64,000 bases of DNA from Nonomuraea africana (GCF_014873535.1 NZ_JADBEF010000001.1:8494001-8558000); one strand, 5' to 3'. Counted from the stretch's first letter, positions 50,010 through 59,535 are shown. Program-made: numbers and translations. Notes: generated by a model not told the origin, from the letters alone.

Positions 50010-50840
50010 CTACTGGGCGGCCTCGTTGAGGACGCTGGGGAGGTCGGGGACGTCGGTGCCGAGGTCGGCGGCGTCGACCACCTCGTCCTCGGGCGGGGCC
50101 ACGATCGAGACCTTGCTGCCCCACGCCGTGTACTTCGTGTCGGCGGTCATGCTCATGACGCCCAGCACCCCGAAGTCCATCTTCACCGCGCTGGTCACCC
50201 GGGTGACGAGCTGCTTGGAGTTCAGGGTGACCGCGTAGTCGACCTTGACCTTGCCGAACTTGCCCGGCATCGGGCCGCCGCCGGAGGCCTTGCTCAGGTC
50301 GCTGAGCGTGATGGCGCCCTTGTGGACGCCGCCGCGCACGCTCTTGGCACCCTTCAGGATCGTCTTGAGCACCGAGGGGTCGAAGACGTTGATCACCTGG
50401 CTGCCGGACATGCTGGCCTCGGGCGTGCCGGGGAGCCGCACCCACTTCTTGCCCTCGGGCAGGTCCTGGGCGTAGATGCCGCCCTTGGCGTACGTCTGGC
50501 CCTTGACGCTGATGTACCGGGTGGGGCTGAACAGGGAGGCGAGCTCGTCGTCGGGCTTGACGTCGATGCCCTTGCTGCGCCTGGTGAGGTCGGAGGAGAC
50601 GACACCGGACTTGCCGAACTCCAGCACGCCGGTCATCCGGCCGACGGGCCCCGCGGACTTGCCGTCGGCGTACATGCGGGAGGTCTCGGAGACCCGGACG
50701 CCGTGGCCGGCGACGAACTGCTTCTTGAGTGCCTCGACCGGGTTCTTCGGCGCCGAGGCGGGGGCCGAGTATGCGAAAGCGGGGGTGGCGACCGCGACTA
50801 CGGATACCGTGAGTGCGGTGGCGGCGATCAAACGCCTCAT
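50010..50840 (-). CDS. Secreted protein of tandem family, copy D
   Basis: 276 residues from the ATG at 50840. The signal sequence ends VATPAFAYSAP, followed by NPVEALKKQFVAGHGVRVSE, TYAKGGIYAQDLPEGKKWVR and the C-terminal KYTAWGSKVSIVAPPEDEV, tail LPSVLNEAAQ. It is the copy nearest the divergent sucC promoter region and the only one with an obvious hairpin after it. Possibly LolA/LppX-like, by inference only. Export by Sec is likely. Confidence 0.78.
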   Translation of the reverse strand: MRRLIAATALTVSVVAVATPAFAYSAPASAPKNPVEALKKQFVAGHGVRVSETSRMYADGKSAGPVGRMTGVLEFGKSGVVSSDLTRRSKGIDVKPDDELASLFSPTRYISVKGQTYAKGGIYAQDLPEGKKWVRLPGTPEASMSGSQVINVFDPSVLKTILKGAKSVRGGVHKGAITLSDLSKASGGGPMPGKFGKVKVDYAVTLNSKQLVTRVTSAVKMDFGVLGVMSMTADTKYTAWGSKVSIVAPPEDEVVDAADLGTDVPDLPSVLNEAAQ

Positions 50841-51061
50841 GGTGGTGTGTGCCCCTTCGGTCAGATGTGCGGGCCATCCTAGATCCATAAGGGGACAATC
50901 GGGCGATTTACCGCACACTGGTGTAGCTGGCAAGAGATATCAGTGACCCGATGACCTGGGCAGCTCAAGCTTGGGACTAGGCTTCCTTGGCGGAAACGCC
51001 CGGCACACGGGGTGGGCCCGGGCCGTCGTACATCAGCGACCAAGGAGAAGGACGGACCCTC

Positions 51062-52243
51062 GTGGACCTGTTCGAACATCAGGCGAAGGAGCTCTTCGCG
51101 GACTACGGCATCCCGGTGCCGCGTGGCATCGTCGCGCACACCGTGGAGGAGGTGCGCGCGGCTGCCGAGCAGCTGACCGGCCGCGTTGTCGTCAAGGCCC
51201 AGGTCAAGACCGGGGGTCGCGGCAAGGCCGGTGGCGTCAAGGTCGCCGACGACGCAGCCGACGCCGTGGCGAAGGCCACCGACATCCTCGGCATGGACAT
51301 CAAGGGCCACACGGTCCACAAGGTGCTGGTGGAGGAGGCGAGCGCGATCGCGGAGGAGTACTACTTCTCCTTCCTGCTCGACCGCGCGAACCGCACCTTC
51401 CTCGCCATCTGCTCCGCGGCCGGTGGCATGGACATCGAAGAGGTCGCGCACAGCACGCCGGAGAAGGTCGCCAAGGTGCCGGTCTCGGCGCTGACCGGCA
51501 TCGACCGCGCCAAGGCGCGTGAGATCGCCGTCGCGGGCGGTCTTCCCGAGAAGGCCCTGGACGGCGCGGCCGAACTCATCGAGAAGCTGTGGTGCTGCTT
51601 CGTCGACGAGGACGCGTCGCTCGTCGAGGTCAACCCGATGATCCTGTCGGCCGACGGCCAGGTCAAGGCGCTCGACGGCAAGGTCACGCTGGACGACAAC
51701 GCCACGTTCCGCCAGGCCGATCACGCCGCCTTCGAGGACAAGGCGGCCGAGGACCCGCTCGAGGCCGCGGCCAAGGAGAAGGACCTCAACTACGTCAAGC
51801 TCGACGGCAACGTCGGCATCATCGGCAACGGCGCGGGCCTGGTCATGTCCACGCTCGACGTGGTCGCCTACGCGGGCGAGGCCTTCCCCGGCAAGCCCAA
51901 GCCGGCCAACTTCCTCGACATCGGCGGCGGCGCCAGCGCCGAGGTCATGGCCGCGGGCCTGGAGATCATCATCTCCGACCCCGCCGTGAAGTCGATCTTC
52001 GTGAACGTCTTCGGCGGCATCACCGCCTGCGACGCGGTCGCCAACGGCATCGTCTCGGCGTTCAAGCTGCTGGATGAGCGCGGCGAGGCCGTGACCCGTC
52101 CGCTGGTCGTCCGCCTCGACGGCAACAACGCCCTCCTGGGGCGCCAGATCCTGCGCGACGCCGGGCTCAAGGGCGTCGAGCTGGTTGACACGATGGACGA
52201 CGCGGCCAAGCGTGCCGCCGAACTCGCTGCGGTAGGTGCGTAA
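51062..52243 (+). CDS. sucC: Succinate-CoA ligase (ADP-forming) beta subunit
   Basis: 393 residues from a GTG that gives VDLFEHQAKELFADYGIPVP, the standard N-terminus. It has the ATP-grasp domain (VVVKAQVKTGGRGKAGGVKV, LVEVNPMI) and the C-terminal CoA-ligase domain (FLDIGGGASAEVMA, NVFGGITACD). It makes succinate and ATP (or GTP) from succinyl-CoA in the TCA cycle. AAGGAGAAGGAC lies upstream. Its TAA overlaps the sucD ATG. It is separated from the divergent family copy D by 221 bp, which should hold its promoter. Confidence 0.97.
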   Translation: MDLFEHQAKELFADYGIPVPRGIVAHTVEEVRAAAEQLTGRVVVKAQVKTGGRGKAGGVKVADDAADAVAKATDILGMDIKGHTVHKVLVEEASAIAEEYYFSFLLDRANRTFLAICSAAGGMDIEEVAHSTPEKVAKVPVSALTGIDRAKAREIAVAGGLPEKALDGAAELIEKLWCCFVDEDASLVEVNPMILSADGQVKALDGKVTLDDNATFRQADHAAFEDKAAEDPLEAAAKEKDLNYVKLDGNVGIIGNGAGLVMSTLDVVAYAGEAFPGKPKPANFLDIGGGASAEVMAAGLEIIISDPAVKSIFVNVFGGITACDAVANGIVSAFKLLDERGEAVTRPLVVRLDGNNALLGRQILRDAGLKGVELVDTMDDAAKRAAELAAVGA

Positions 52244-53118
52244 TGGCTATCTGGCTGACCGAGAACAGCAAGATCATTGTTCAGGGCATGACCGGCGGCG
52301 AGGGCACCAAGCACGCCAAGCGCATGCTCGCCTCCGGCGCCAGGGTCGTCGGCGGCGTCAACGCCCGCAAGGCCGGCACCACCCACCTCGACCTGCCGGT
52401 CTTCGGCACCGTCAAGGAGGCCATGGAGCAGACCGGAGCCGACGTCTCCGTCGTCTTCGTGCCCCCGGCCTTCACCAAGGACGCGGTCATCGAGGCGATC
52501 GACGCGGGCATCCCGCTCTGCGTCGTCATCACCGAGGGCGTGCCGGTCCACGACACGACGGCCTTCTGGGCCTACGCCGTCTCCAAGGGCAACAAGACCC
52601 GCGTCATCGGTCCGAACTGCCCTGGCATCGCCTCGCCCGGCGCTTCCAACGCCGGCATCATCCCGGCCGACATCACCACCGCCGGCCGCATCGGCCTGGT
52701 GTCGAAGTCGGGCACGCTGACCTACCAGCTCATGTACGAGCTGCGTGACTTCGGCTTCTCGACCGCCGTCGGCATCGGTGGCGACCCCGTCATCGGCACC
52801 ACGCACATCGACGCGCTGCAGGCCTTCCAGGAGGACCCCGGCACCGACGCGATCGTGATGATCGGTGAGATCGGCGGCGACGCCGAGGAGCGGGCCGCCG
52901 CCTACATCGAGCAGCACGTGACCAAGCCGGTCGTGGCCTACGTGGCGGGCTTCACCGCCCCGGAGGGCAAGACGATGGGCCACGCGGGCGCGATCGTGTC
53001 CGGCTCCGCGGGCACGGCGCAGGCGAAGAAGGAGGCCCTGGAGAAGGTCGGCGTCCGCGTCGGCAAGACCCCCTCCGAGACCGCCCGCCTCATGCGCGAG
53101 ATCATGCAGTCCCGCTAG
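52243..53118 (+). CDS. sucD: Succinate-CoA ligase alpha subunit
   Basis: 291 residues starting MAIWLTENSKIIVQGMTGGEG. It has the CoA-binding Rossmann domain, GPNCPGIASPG, and the phospho-histidine loop TMGHAGAIVSGSAGTAQ (His247). It forms the heterodimer with SucC encoded 1 bp upstream (TAATG overlap). A strong terminator follows 30 bp after the stop. Confidence 0.97.
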   Translation: MAIWLTENSKIIVQGMTGGEGTKHAKRMLASGARVVGGVNARKAGTTHLDLPVFGTVKEAMEQTGADVSVVFVPPAFTKDAVIEAIDAGIPLCVVITEGVPVHDTTAFWAYAVSKGNKTRVIGPNCPGIASPGASNAGIIPADITTAGRIGLVSKSGTLTYQLMYELRDFGFSTAVGIGGDPVIGTTHIDALQAFQEDPGTDAIVMIGEIGGDAEERAAAYIEQHVTKPVVAYVAGFTAPEGKTMGHAGAIVSGSAGTAQAKKEALEKVGVRVGKTPSETARLMREIMQSR

Positions 53119-53148
53119 ATCTCCATTCTTTTACCTTTACGGCGTAGC

Positions 53149-53186
53149 ACGGAACGGCCACCGGGGTCACCTGGTGGCCGTTCCGT
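53149..53186 (+). terminator. Terminator after sucCD
   Basis: A perfect 14-bp stem (ACGGAACGGCCACC and its complement) around a 10-base loop, followed by CTTTC. Confidence 0.85.
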
Positions 53187-53389
53187 CTTTCACGGCACTC
53201 GAGCCGACTCCGGTGCCCGCCGTCACGTCAGGGTTCTTGGCCGGCTTCTTCGATCTTTCCGGCCGCCGTTCTCGCGGAGCTCTCCGCCTGCGGATGGCGT
53301 GGGCAGGGCGGTGCCCGTGTACAGGATCATGGGCGAGATCCGGCGCGGCTGCGGGGTTCTTGACTGAAAACTTGAGAACATCGAGCACT

Positions 53390-55015
53390 GTGACGGCCCT
53401 TCTCGACCAACTCCGGACAGCCCCCCGGACTGTGCTCAGCAAGATCTCCGGTGACGATGACGAGACGAGGCGGCCGCTGCCCGTCTCGGGGATGCTCGCG
53501 GCGGCCGCCACTCTGGGCGTCGGGCTGGCCGTCCTCATCACGCTCACGCTGGTCGGCTGGATCGCGGCGCCCAGGGGCGCGCTCGGTGCGGGGCTGCCTG
53601 GCGTGTTCCGCACGGCGGCGCAGATCTGGCTGGCCGCGCACCACGCCGGCTTCTCCTGGCCGGGAGGGCAGCTCGGGCTGCTGCCGCTGGGGCTCATGGT
53701 GCTGCCCGCCGTGCTGCTCTACCGGGCGGCGCGGTGGATGGCGCGCGATGCCGACCTCCGGCTGCGGCTGCCCGCCAGGCTGCCGAAGAACAGCCCCAAG
53801 GAGCAGGCCAACGCCCGTCGTCGCGCGCAGCTGGTACTGGTGGCGCAGGCGGGGATCTCGCTGGCCGCGCCGTACGCGCTGCTGGCGGGGTTGATCGCGC
53901 TGGTGGCGCGGAACGAGATCACCCAGCCGTTCATCGGCGAGGCGCTGCTCAGCCACTTCGTGCTGGCGTTCCTGGCGGGGATGCTGGCCACCGCGCGGAC
54001 CATCGGGTCATGGCGTTCGATGCTGCGGCTGCTGCCCGAGCGGGTGCGGGCCGTCACGGTCGGCACGGCCGTCGCCGTCGCGCTGCTGCTGGTGGCGGGG
54101 CTGGTGCTGGTGCTGGTCGCCGTGGTGGTCAACTTCGGGCAGGTGCGCGAGCTGACGAACGCCCTGGCCCCCGGGTTCGTCGGCGGGCTGCTCCTCCTGC
54201 TGGTCCAGGGTCTGTACCTGCTCAACGCCGTCATCTGGGGCATGTCCTACATCGCGGGACCCGGCTTCGCGGTGGGCACCGGCACGCTGGTCGCGCCCAC
54301 CGGGGTGCAGCTCGGCTACGTGCCGACGCTGCCGCTGCTCGGCGCGCTGCCCGAGAGCGGTCCCGCGCCCGCGCTGATGATGGCGGTCATCGCGCTGCCG
54401 TTCGCGGCGGGCGCCGCGGCGGGCGTCGTGGTCGTCAGGATCGCACCCTCGCCGTCGTACGAGGCGGCGCCGCTCTGGGGGTTCGTCACCGGCGTCACGA
54501 CCGGGCTCGCGGCGGGGCTGCTCGCCGCGCTGTCGGGCGGGCCGATCGGCGGGGCCAGGCTGGCGGCCGTCGGCCCTTCGCCGTGGGAGGTGGCGCTGTC
54601 GGTCTGCCTGGAGGTGGGCGTCGCCGCCGGCATCTCGGCGGGCCTCGCGAACTGGTGGCTGCTCTACCAGGGCGCGCGCGGCCGCGGGCCGATCGCCCGC
54701 AAGCTGAACAGCGCCCGCAAGGCGGGCGCGGTGATCGCGAAGGCGGCGAGCAAGGTCGGCCTCGCCGAGCCCGAGGGCAAGGCGCTGCCGGGACACTGGA
54801 TGGACGCCACGGAGGCCGACACCCAGCCGATCCCGGTGATCCGCGACGACTGGCAGGACGAGCACGCCTCAGCGGCCGCCGAATCGCTGTCGCAGACCGG
54901 CTCGCGCCGCGCCGAACCCCCCAGGCAGCCCCGCCGCGACATCGTCGACGAGTCGGACGATCGCGGCGGCCACGTCATCTACCTCGACCCCTACGCCTGG
55001 GACCGCGACGACTAG
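53390..55015 (+). CDS. DUF6350-family multi-pass membrane protein
   Basis: 541 residues from the GTG at 53390 (VTALLDQLRTAPRTV); the start is uncertain because no strong ribosome site is seen. About twelve hydrophobic segments run from residue 33 to about 435, followed by a polar C-terminal tail with WMDATEADTQPIPV and an acidic end (YLDPYAWDRDD). The gene's position between sucD and purN is typical of actinobacteria for this family (DUF6350, sometimes called cell division protein PerM-like). The function is not established. Confidence 0.85.
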   Translation: MTALLDQLRTAPRTVLSKISGDDDETRRPLPVSGMLAAAATLGVGLAVLITLTLVGWIAAPRGALGAGLPGVFRTAAQIWLAAHHAGFSWPGGQLGLLPLGLMVLPAVLLYRAARWMARDADLRLRLPARLPKNSPKEQANARRRAQLVLVAQAGISLAAPYALLAGLIALVARNEITQPFIGEALLSHFVLAFLAGMLATARTIGSWRSMLRLLPERVRAVTVGTAVAVALLLVAGLVLVLVAVVVNFGQVRELTNALAPGFVGGLLLLLVQGLYLLNAVIWGMSYIAGPGFAVGTGTLVAPTGVQLGYVPTLPLLGALPESGPAPALMMAVIALPFAAGAAAGVVVVRIAPSPSYEAAPLWGFVTGVTTGLAAGLLAALSGGPIGGARLAAVGPSPWEVALSVCLEVGVAAGISAGLANWWLLYQGARGRGPIARKLNSARKAGAVIAKAASKVGLAEPEGKALPGHWMDATEADTQPIPVIRDDWQDEHASAAAESLSQTGSRRAEPPRQPRRDIVDESDDRGGHVIYLDPYAWDRDD

Positions 55016-55024
55016 GCCGTACGG

Positions 55025-55444
55025 CTAGGGCTGCACCGAGCCCAGCATGTCGATCACGCCGGGTGGCAGCTTGGCCGCGGCCGCGTCCCTGAACTGCGAG
55101 AAGCAGACCTCCTTGGCGGCCACCGTGCCCGCGCCCCTCATGCACTCCTGGTAGGCGGAGTATTCGTCCATGAGGTAGAGCTGCATGGCCGTGGCGCCCG
55201 CCGAGAGCATCAGCGCGAGCGAGGAGACCACGATGCCGCCCACCGCCACGCCCGCAGACCGTCCCGCGGCGCGCAGGATCGGCAGCGCGCGGATCCCCGC
55301 GACGAGCGCGAAGATCGCCATGACCAGCCCCGCGAGCGGGAGCATGAACGTCATGGCCAGCGCCGCGATGGACAACCATATGGCCTTGCGGCCCGCCGAC
55401 TCCGCGAGCTGCTGGCTGCCCGGTGCCTGCACCGGTGTCGTCAC
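55025..55444 (-). CDS. Small membrane protein (DUF4190-like)
   Basis: 139 residues starting from a GTG with GAGGAGG upstream. Three hydrophobic segments (LSIAALAMTFMLPLAGLV, AVGGIVVSSLALMLSAG and others) follow a polar start. The outer C-terminal part has two cysteines (YQECMRGAG and KEVCFSQF), a likely disulfide, and ends with GVIDMLGSVQP. No family was recognised beyond DUF4190-like topology. Convergent with the DUF6350 gene and divergent from purN. Confidence 0.78.
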   Translation of the reverse strand: MTTPVQAPGSQQLAESAGRKAIWLSIAALAMTFMLPLAGLVMAIFALVAGIRALPILRAAGRSAGVAVGGIVVSSLALMLSAGATAMQLYLMDEYSAYQECMRGAGTVAAKEVCFSQFRDAAAAKLPPGVIDMLGSVQP

Positions 55445-55520
55445 CTGACCTCCTCAACGTTGCCGGACGAGAAACAGATACCCTGGCAGCCCCACCCAAG
55501 CATGTGAATGGAGTGCGCCT

Positions 55521-56144
55521 GTGTCCCAGGCAGGTCGGCTTGTGGTTCTCGTCTCCGGCTCTGGAACCAACCTACAGGCCCTTCTGGATGCCGTTGCAGA
55601 TCCGTCCTACGGAGCAGAGGTCGTGGCGGTGGGCGCCGATCGCGACGACATCGAGGGCCTGGCCAGGGCGGAGCGCGCGGGCGTGCCGACGTTCGTGGAG
55701 AAGCTCTCCTCGTACGGCTCCCGCGCCGACTGGGACACCGCCCTAGCGGCGCGGATCGCCGCGTACGAGCCCGACCTGGTGGTCGCGGCCGGATTCATGA
55801 AGCTCATCGGAGCGCCCACTCTCGAGGCCTTCCCCGTGCTCAACACCCATCCCGCGCTGCTGCCCTCCTTCCCCGGCGCGCACGGCGTGCGTGACGCCCT
55901 GGCCCACGGCGTCAAGGTCACCGGCTGCACGGTCATGCTGGCCGACGCAGGCGTCGACACCGGGCCCATCGTCGCTCAGGAGGCGGTGCGCGTCTTCGAC
56001 GGAGACGACGAGCACCAACTGCACGAGCGCATCAAGACCGTCGAACGAGGGCTGCTCGTCGACACTGTCGGCCGGATGGTCCGCGAGGGCTGGACCATGA
56101 CCGGCCGTACCGTCCGCCTCGGATCTGGAGGAATGAAGAAGTGA
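55521..56144 (+). CDS. purN: Phosphoribosylglycinamide formyltransferase 1
   Basis: 207 residues from a GTG with GGAG seven bases upstream. Key blocks are VLVSGSGTNLQALLDA (phosphate loop), NTHPALLPSFPGAHGV (catalytic Asn and His) and VDTGPIVAQEAV (catalytic Asp), the full GART set. It uses 10-formyl-tetrahydrofolate to formylate GAR in purine synthesis. Its stop overlaps the purH GTG (GTGA). Confidence 0.96.
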   Translation: MSQAGRLVVLVSGSGTNLQALLDAVADPSYGAEVVAVGADRDDIEGLARAERAGVPTFVEKLSSYGSRADWDTALAARIAAYEPDLVVAAGFMKLIGAPTLEAFPVLNTHPALLPSFPGAHGVRDALAHGVKVTGCTVMLADAGVDTGPIVAQEAVRVFDGDDEHQLHERIKTVERGLLVDTVGRMVREGWTMTGRTVRLGSGGMKK

Positions 56145-57676
56145 CCGAGCGCATTGCCATCCGGCGCGCGTTGATCGCGGTGTACGACAAGTCCGGGCTC
56201 GAGGAGCTGGCCCGCGCGCTCGACGCCGCGGGGGTGGAGATCGTGTCGACCGGCGGCACCGCGGCGGCCATCGCGTCGTACGGCGTGCCCGTCACCAAGG
56301 TCGAGCAGCTGACCGGGTTCCCCGAGTGCCTCGACGGCAGGGTGAAGACGCTCCACCCGCGCGTCCACGCGGGCCTGCTGGCCGACCTCACCAAGCCGCA
56401 CCACGTCACCCAGCTCGAGGAGCTGGAGATCGACCCGTTCCAGCTCGTGGTCGTCAACCTCTACCCGTTCCAGCAGACGGTGGCCTCCGGCGCCTCCGAC
56501 GCCGAGTGCGTCGAGCAGATCGACATCGGCGGGCCCGCCATGATCCGCGGCGCCGCCAAGAACCACGCCACCTGCGCGGTCGTCATCGACACCGGCTCCT
56601 ACGGCGAGATCTTCAAGGCGCTGGAGGAGGGCGGGTTCACCCTCGACGAGCGCAAGCGCCTGGCGGGCCACGCCTACGCGCACACCGCCGCCTACGACGT
56701 GGCCGTGGCCAACTGGTTCTCCTCGACGTACACCGGCGACAACCAGTTCAGCGGCGCGGCGGGGCAGCTCAAGAGCGTCCTGCGCTACGGCGAGAACCCG
56801 CACCAGCGGGCCGCGCTGCTCGTCTCGGAGAGCGGCGGGCTCGCCAACGCCGAGCAGCTGCACGGCAAGGAGATGTCCTACAACAACTACCTCGACGCCG
56901 ACGCCGCGTGGCGCGCCGCATGGGACTTCGACGGCCCGTGTGTCTCGATCATCAAGCACCAGAACCCGTGCGGCATCGCGGTCGGCGCCGACGTCGCCGA
57001 GGCGCACCGCAAGGCGCACGCCTGCGACCCCGTGTCGGCCTACGGCGGCGTCATCGCGGTCAACGGTGAGGTGAGCGTCGAGCTGGCCGAGCAGATCGCC
57101 GAGGTGTTCACCGAGGTCGTGGTGGCTCCCTCGTTCGCCGCGGAGGCGCTGGCCGTCCTCACCCAGAAGAAGAACCTCCGCCTCCTGCGCTGCCCGGACC
57201 GGCCGGCCAACCGCAGCGAGTTCCGCAGGATCGACGGCGGCCTGCTGGTGCAGACGGCCGACAGGATCGACGCGCCGGGCGACGCGCCCGCCGCGTGGGA
57301 GCTCAAGACGGGCGAGCCCGCCTCGGCCGAGCTCCTGGCGGAGCTCGACTTCGCCTGGCGGGCCTCCCGTTCGGTGAAGTCCAACGCGATCGTGCTGGCC
57401 TCCGGTGGGGCGACGGTCGGCGTCGGCATGGGACAGGTCAACCGCGTCGACTCCTGCCGCCTCGCGGTCACCCGGGCGGGCGAGCGGGCGGCGGGGTCGG
57501 TGGCCGCCTCCGACGCCTTCTTCCCCTTCGCCGACGGGCCCGAGGTGCTCATCCAGGCGGGCGTGCGGGCCATCGTCGAGCCCGGCGGCTCGATCAGGGA
57601 CGACGAGGTCATCGCGGCCTGCCAGAAGGCGGGAGTGACCCTCTACTTCACCGGCACCCGCCACTTCTTCCACTGA
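56141..57676 (+). CDS. purH: Bifunctional AICAR transformylase / IMP cyclohydrolase
   Basis: 511 residues. The N-terminal MGS-like IMP cyclohydrolase domain has YDKSGLEELARAL, STGGTAA and GRVKTLHPRVHAG; the AICAR transformylase domain has RYGENPHQRAAL, IIKHQNPCGIAVG (catalytic Lys-His) and ASDAFFPFADG. It catalyses the last two steps of IMP synthesis. It is coupled to purN by a 4-bp overlap. The length is normal. Confidence 0.97.
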   Translation: MTERIAIRRALIAVYDKSGLEELARALDAAGVEIVSTGGTAAAIASYGVPVTKVEQLTGFPECLDGRVKTLHPRVHAGLLADLTKPHHVTQLEELEIDPFQLVVVNLYPFQQTVASGASDAECVEQIDIGGPAMIRGAAKNHATCAVVIDTGSYGEIFKALEEGGFTLDERKRLAGHAYAHTAAYDVAVANWFSSTYTGDNQFSGAAGQLKSVLRYGENPHQRAALLVSESGGLANAEQLHGKEMSYNNYLDADAAWRAAWDFDGPCVSIIKHQNPCGIAVGADVAEAHRKAHACDPVSAYGGVIAVNGEVSVELAEQIAEVFTEVVVAPSFAAEALAVLTQKKNLRLLRCPDRPANRSEFRRIDGGLLVQTADRIDAPGDAPAAWELKTGEPASAELLAELDFAWRASRSVKSNAIVLASGGATVGVGMGQVNRVDSCRLAVTRAGERAAGSVAASDAFFPFADGPEVLIQAGVRAIVEPGGSIRDDEVIAACQKAGVTLYFTGTRHFFH

Positions 57677-57684
57677 CCTCCTGT

Positions 57685-57717
57685 ACGGCTACCGCCCCGG
57701 CATGGGGCGGTAGTCGT
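57685..57717 (+). terminator. Terminator after purH
   Basis: ACCGCCCC pairs with GGGGCGGT around a five-base loop, extended outward by six more pairs with one G-T wobble. It starts 9 bp after the purH stop. Confidence 0.75.
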
Positions 57718-57760
57718 GCCGGGGGCAGGAAAAGTGGCGGAAGAGGGAGGTTTGGCTTCT

Positions 57761-57780
57761 CCCCGCCATGAATGACGGGG
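57761..57780 (-). ncRNA. Right-end hairpin, likely part of a TnpB guide (omega) RNA
   Basis: CCCCG pairs with CGGGG, with one internal mismatch, some 40-55 bp past the tnpB stop on the minus strand. In IS605-type elements the RNA scaffold covers the tnpB 3' end and right-end hairpin, and the guide is the flanking sequence beyond it (here below about 57750). Inferred from family knowledge. Confidence 0.4.
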
Positions 57781-57817
57781 ATTCTCCCGCCTCGCGACGG
57801 GGTGGTTACTGCTGCTT

Positions 57818-59056
57818 CTACGCCGCTTGAGCGGTGGAGGTTTCGGGCGGTGCCAGGCTCGGGATTGCCGTGCCTGGTCTTACCTGCCCTTCACAGTCGT
57901 TTCGGGTGTCCGCCAGCCCGGCGGCCACGTCGTTCAGGGACCGAAGGCGGATGCCTTCGGCCAGGATGTTGAGCGCGGCCGCGATGTCGCGGTCGTGGTG
58001 CTCGCCACAGCAGGGGCAGTCCCATTCACGGACGTCTAGGGCGAGTCTCCCGATCTTCCAGCCGCAGCAAGGACACAACTGGGAGGAGGGATACCAGCGA
58101 TCAATGGTGATGAACTCGCGCCCGTACCGGGCTGCTTTGCCTTCCAGGAGCCGCAGGAACGCGCCCCAGGCGGCGTCGTTGACGCTCTTGGCGAGCATGC
58201 CCCGTGCCAGACCCCGCACGGCCAGACTTTCCACATGCACTGCTTGATTCTCGCGGAGCAGTGTGGTGCTGGTCTGGTGGAGGAAGTCTCGGCGGGCGTC
58301 GGCGAAGGCATGCTGACGGGCGACTTCGATCCGGGCCTTGGTGCGGTTGGCGCTCCCCTTCTGCTTGCGCGACAGGGCACGCTGGGGTTTCTTGAGCTTG
58401 CGCTCCCGGCGGCGCAACCACTTCGGATTCGCGATCTTCTCGCCCTCGGAGGTCACCGCGTAGTGGGTCAGCCCCACGTCGATCCCCGTCTCCGCCTCCG
58501 TCGCGGGAAGGGTCTGGCTGTCGTCTGGCACGTCGATGACGAACGAGGCGAAGTATCGGCCCGCGGCGTCCTTGATGACCGTCACGCTGGACGGTGGAGC
58601 GGGTAGCTCGCGCGACCACCGGACCTCGATCTCGCCGATCTTCGCAAGATACAGAGCGCCTCCGGAGGGGAGCTTGAACGCGTTGGTGTTGAACCGGGCC
58701 GACTGGCGGGGATCATGGCGGGATTTGAACGCGGGCAGACCCATCTTCGGGCCTTTCCGCTTGCCCGACACCGAGTCGAAGAAGTTCTTGTATGCCGCAT
58801 CCAGGTCCCGCAGTGACTGCTGCAACGGCACCGGGGACACCTGACCCAGCCACTCCCGCTGAGGGGTCCGCTTCGCGGCGGTGATGCAGATCTTCTGCAA
58901 CTGCGTGCCGCTGATCCGTGTCCGGCCGGCCTTCCAGGCGGCTTTGCGCCGTGCGAGCGCGTCGTTCCACACCGCGCGGACACACCCGAACGTCCGGGCC
59001 AGCGACTCCCGCTGGGGCGGGTCCGGATACAGCCGGTAGTTGTAGCGCAGCTTCAC
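57818..59056 (-). CDS. tnpB: RNA-guided nuclease TnpB of IS200/IS605 element
   Basis: 412 residues from the GTG giving VKLRYNYRLYPDPPQRE. An N-terminal OrfB helix-turn-helix and the wedge region precede the RuvC parts: GIDVGLTHYAV (first Asp), VHVESLAVRGLARGML (Glu) and the zinc-ribbon CPCCGWKIG...CPCCGEHHDRDIAAALNIL (last Asp). All catalytic residues and the four zinc cysteines are present, so it looks functional. The usual DRDxNAA reads DRDIAAA. TnpB cuts DNA at the excised donor site using its guide RNA. The extended frame to 59074 adds six residues. Confidence 0.93.
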   Translation of the reverse strand: MKLRYNYRLYPDPPQRESLARTFGCVRAVWNDALARRKAAWKAGRTRISGTQLQKICITAAKRTPQREWLGQVSPVPLQQSLRDLDAAYKNFFDSVSGKRKGPKMGLPAFKSRHDPRQSARFNTNAFKLPSGGALYLAKIGEIEVRWSRELPAPPSSVTVIKDAAGRYFASFVIDVPDDSQTLPATEAETGIDVGLTHYAVTSEGEKIANPKWLRRRERKLKKPQRALSRKQKGSANRTKARIEVARQHAFADARRDFLHQTSTTLLRENQAVHVESLAVRGLARGMLAKSVNDAAWGAFLRLLEGKAARYGREFITIDRWYPSSQLCPCCGWKIGRLALDVREWDCPCCGEHHDRDIAAALNILAEGIRLRSLNDVAAGLADTRNDCEGQVRPGTAIPSLAPPETSTAQAA

Positions 59057-59118
59057 CGAACACCACCCCCTCACGGCACCTGACGTCCCACGAACTCGAA
59101 CACGTTATCGTCTGGCCT

Positions 59119-59535
59119 GTGACCGTGTCAGACGAATACCGGCACGGCAGACACGTGGTTTCCGCGATGCACGCCCATCTGGTCTTTGTGGCCAAGTATC
59201 GGCGGAATGTGTTCAACGAGGAGATGCTGCGCCGCTGCGAAGAAATCATGATCGAGGTGTGAGACGGCTTCGAGGCCGAACTGCGCGAGTTCAACGGAGA
59301 AGACGACCACGTCCACCTCCTGGTCCACTATCCGCCCAAGATGGCGGTCTCCAAGCTCGTCAACTCGCTCAAGGGCGTCTCCTCGCTCTACGTGCGCAAG
59401 GAGTTCACCGGCCGTGTCAACCCGGCCATCATGCACGGCCACTTCTGGTCACCCAGCTACTTCGCCGCCTCCTGCGGCGGAGCCTCACTGGCTGTCATCA
59501 AGGCCTACACCGAACAACAGCGCCGACCAACGTGA
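59119..59535 (+). pseudogene. tnpA: TnpA (Y1 transposase) interrupted by an in-frame TGA
   Basis: Reading through a single TGA at 59260-59262 gives a complete IS200-type TnpA of about 138 residues: MHAHLVFVAKYRRNVF, EIMIEV-stop-DGFEAEL, the HUH motif DDHVHLLVHYPPK, KLVNSLKGVSS, FWSPSYFAAS, and the tyrosine in KAYTEQQ. Relatives usually have Cys (TGT/TGC) or another sense codon where the TGA is. Both catalytic elements lie after the stop, so the protein should be inactive unless the TGA is read through. Confidence 0.85.

Noticed and set aside
50978..50983. TAGGCT as -10 box of the sucCD promoter
   Set aside because: No acceptable -35 hexamer at 16-19 bp, so it was not reported as a feature.
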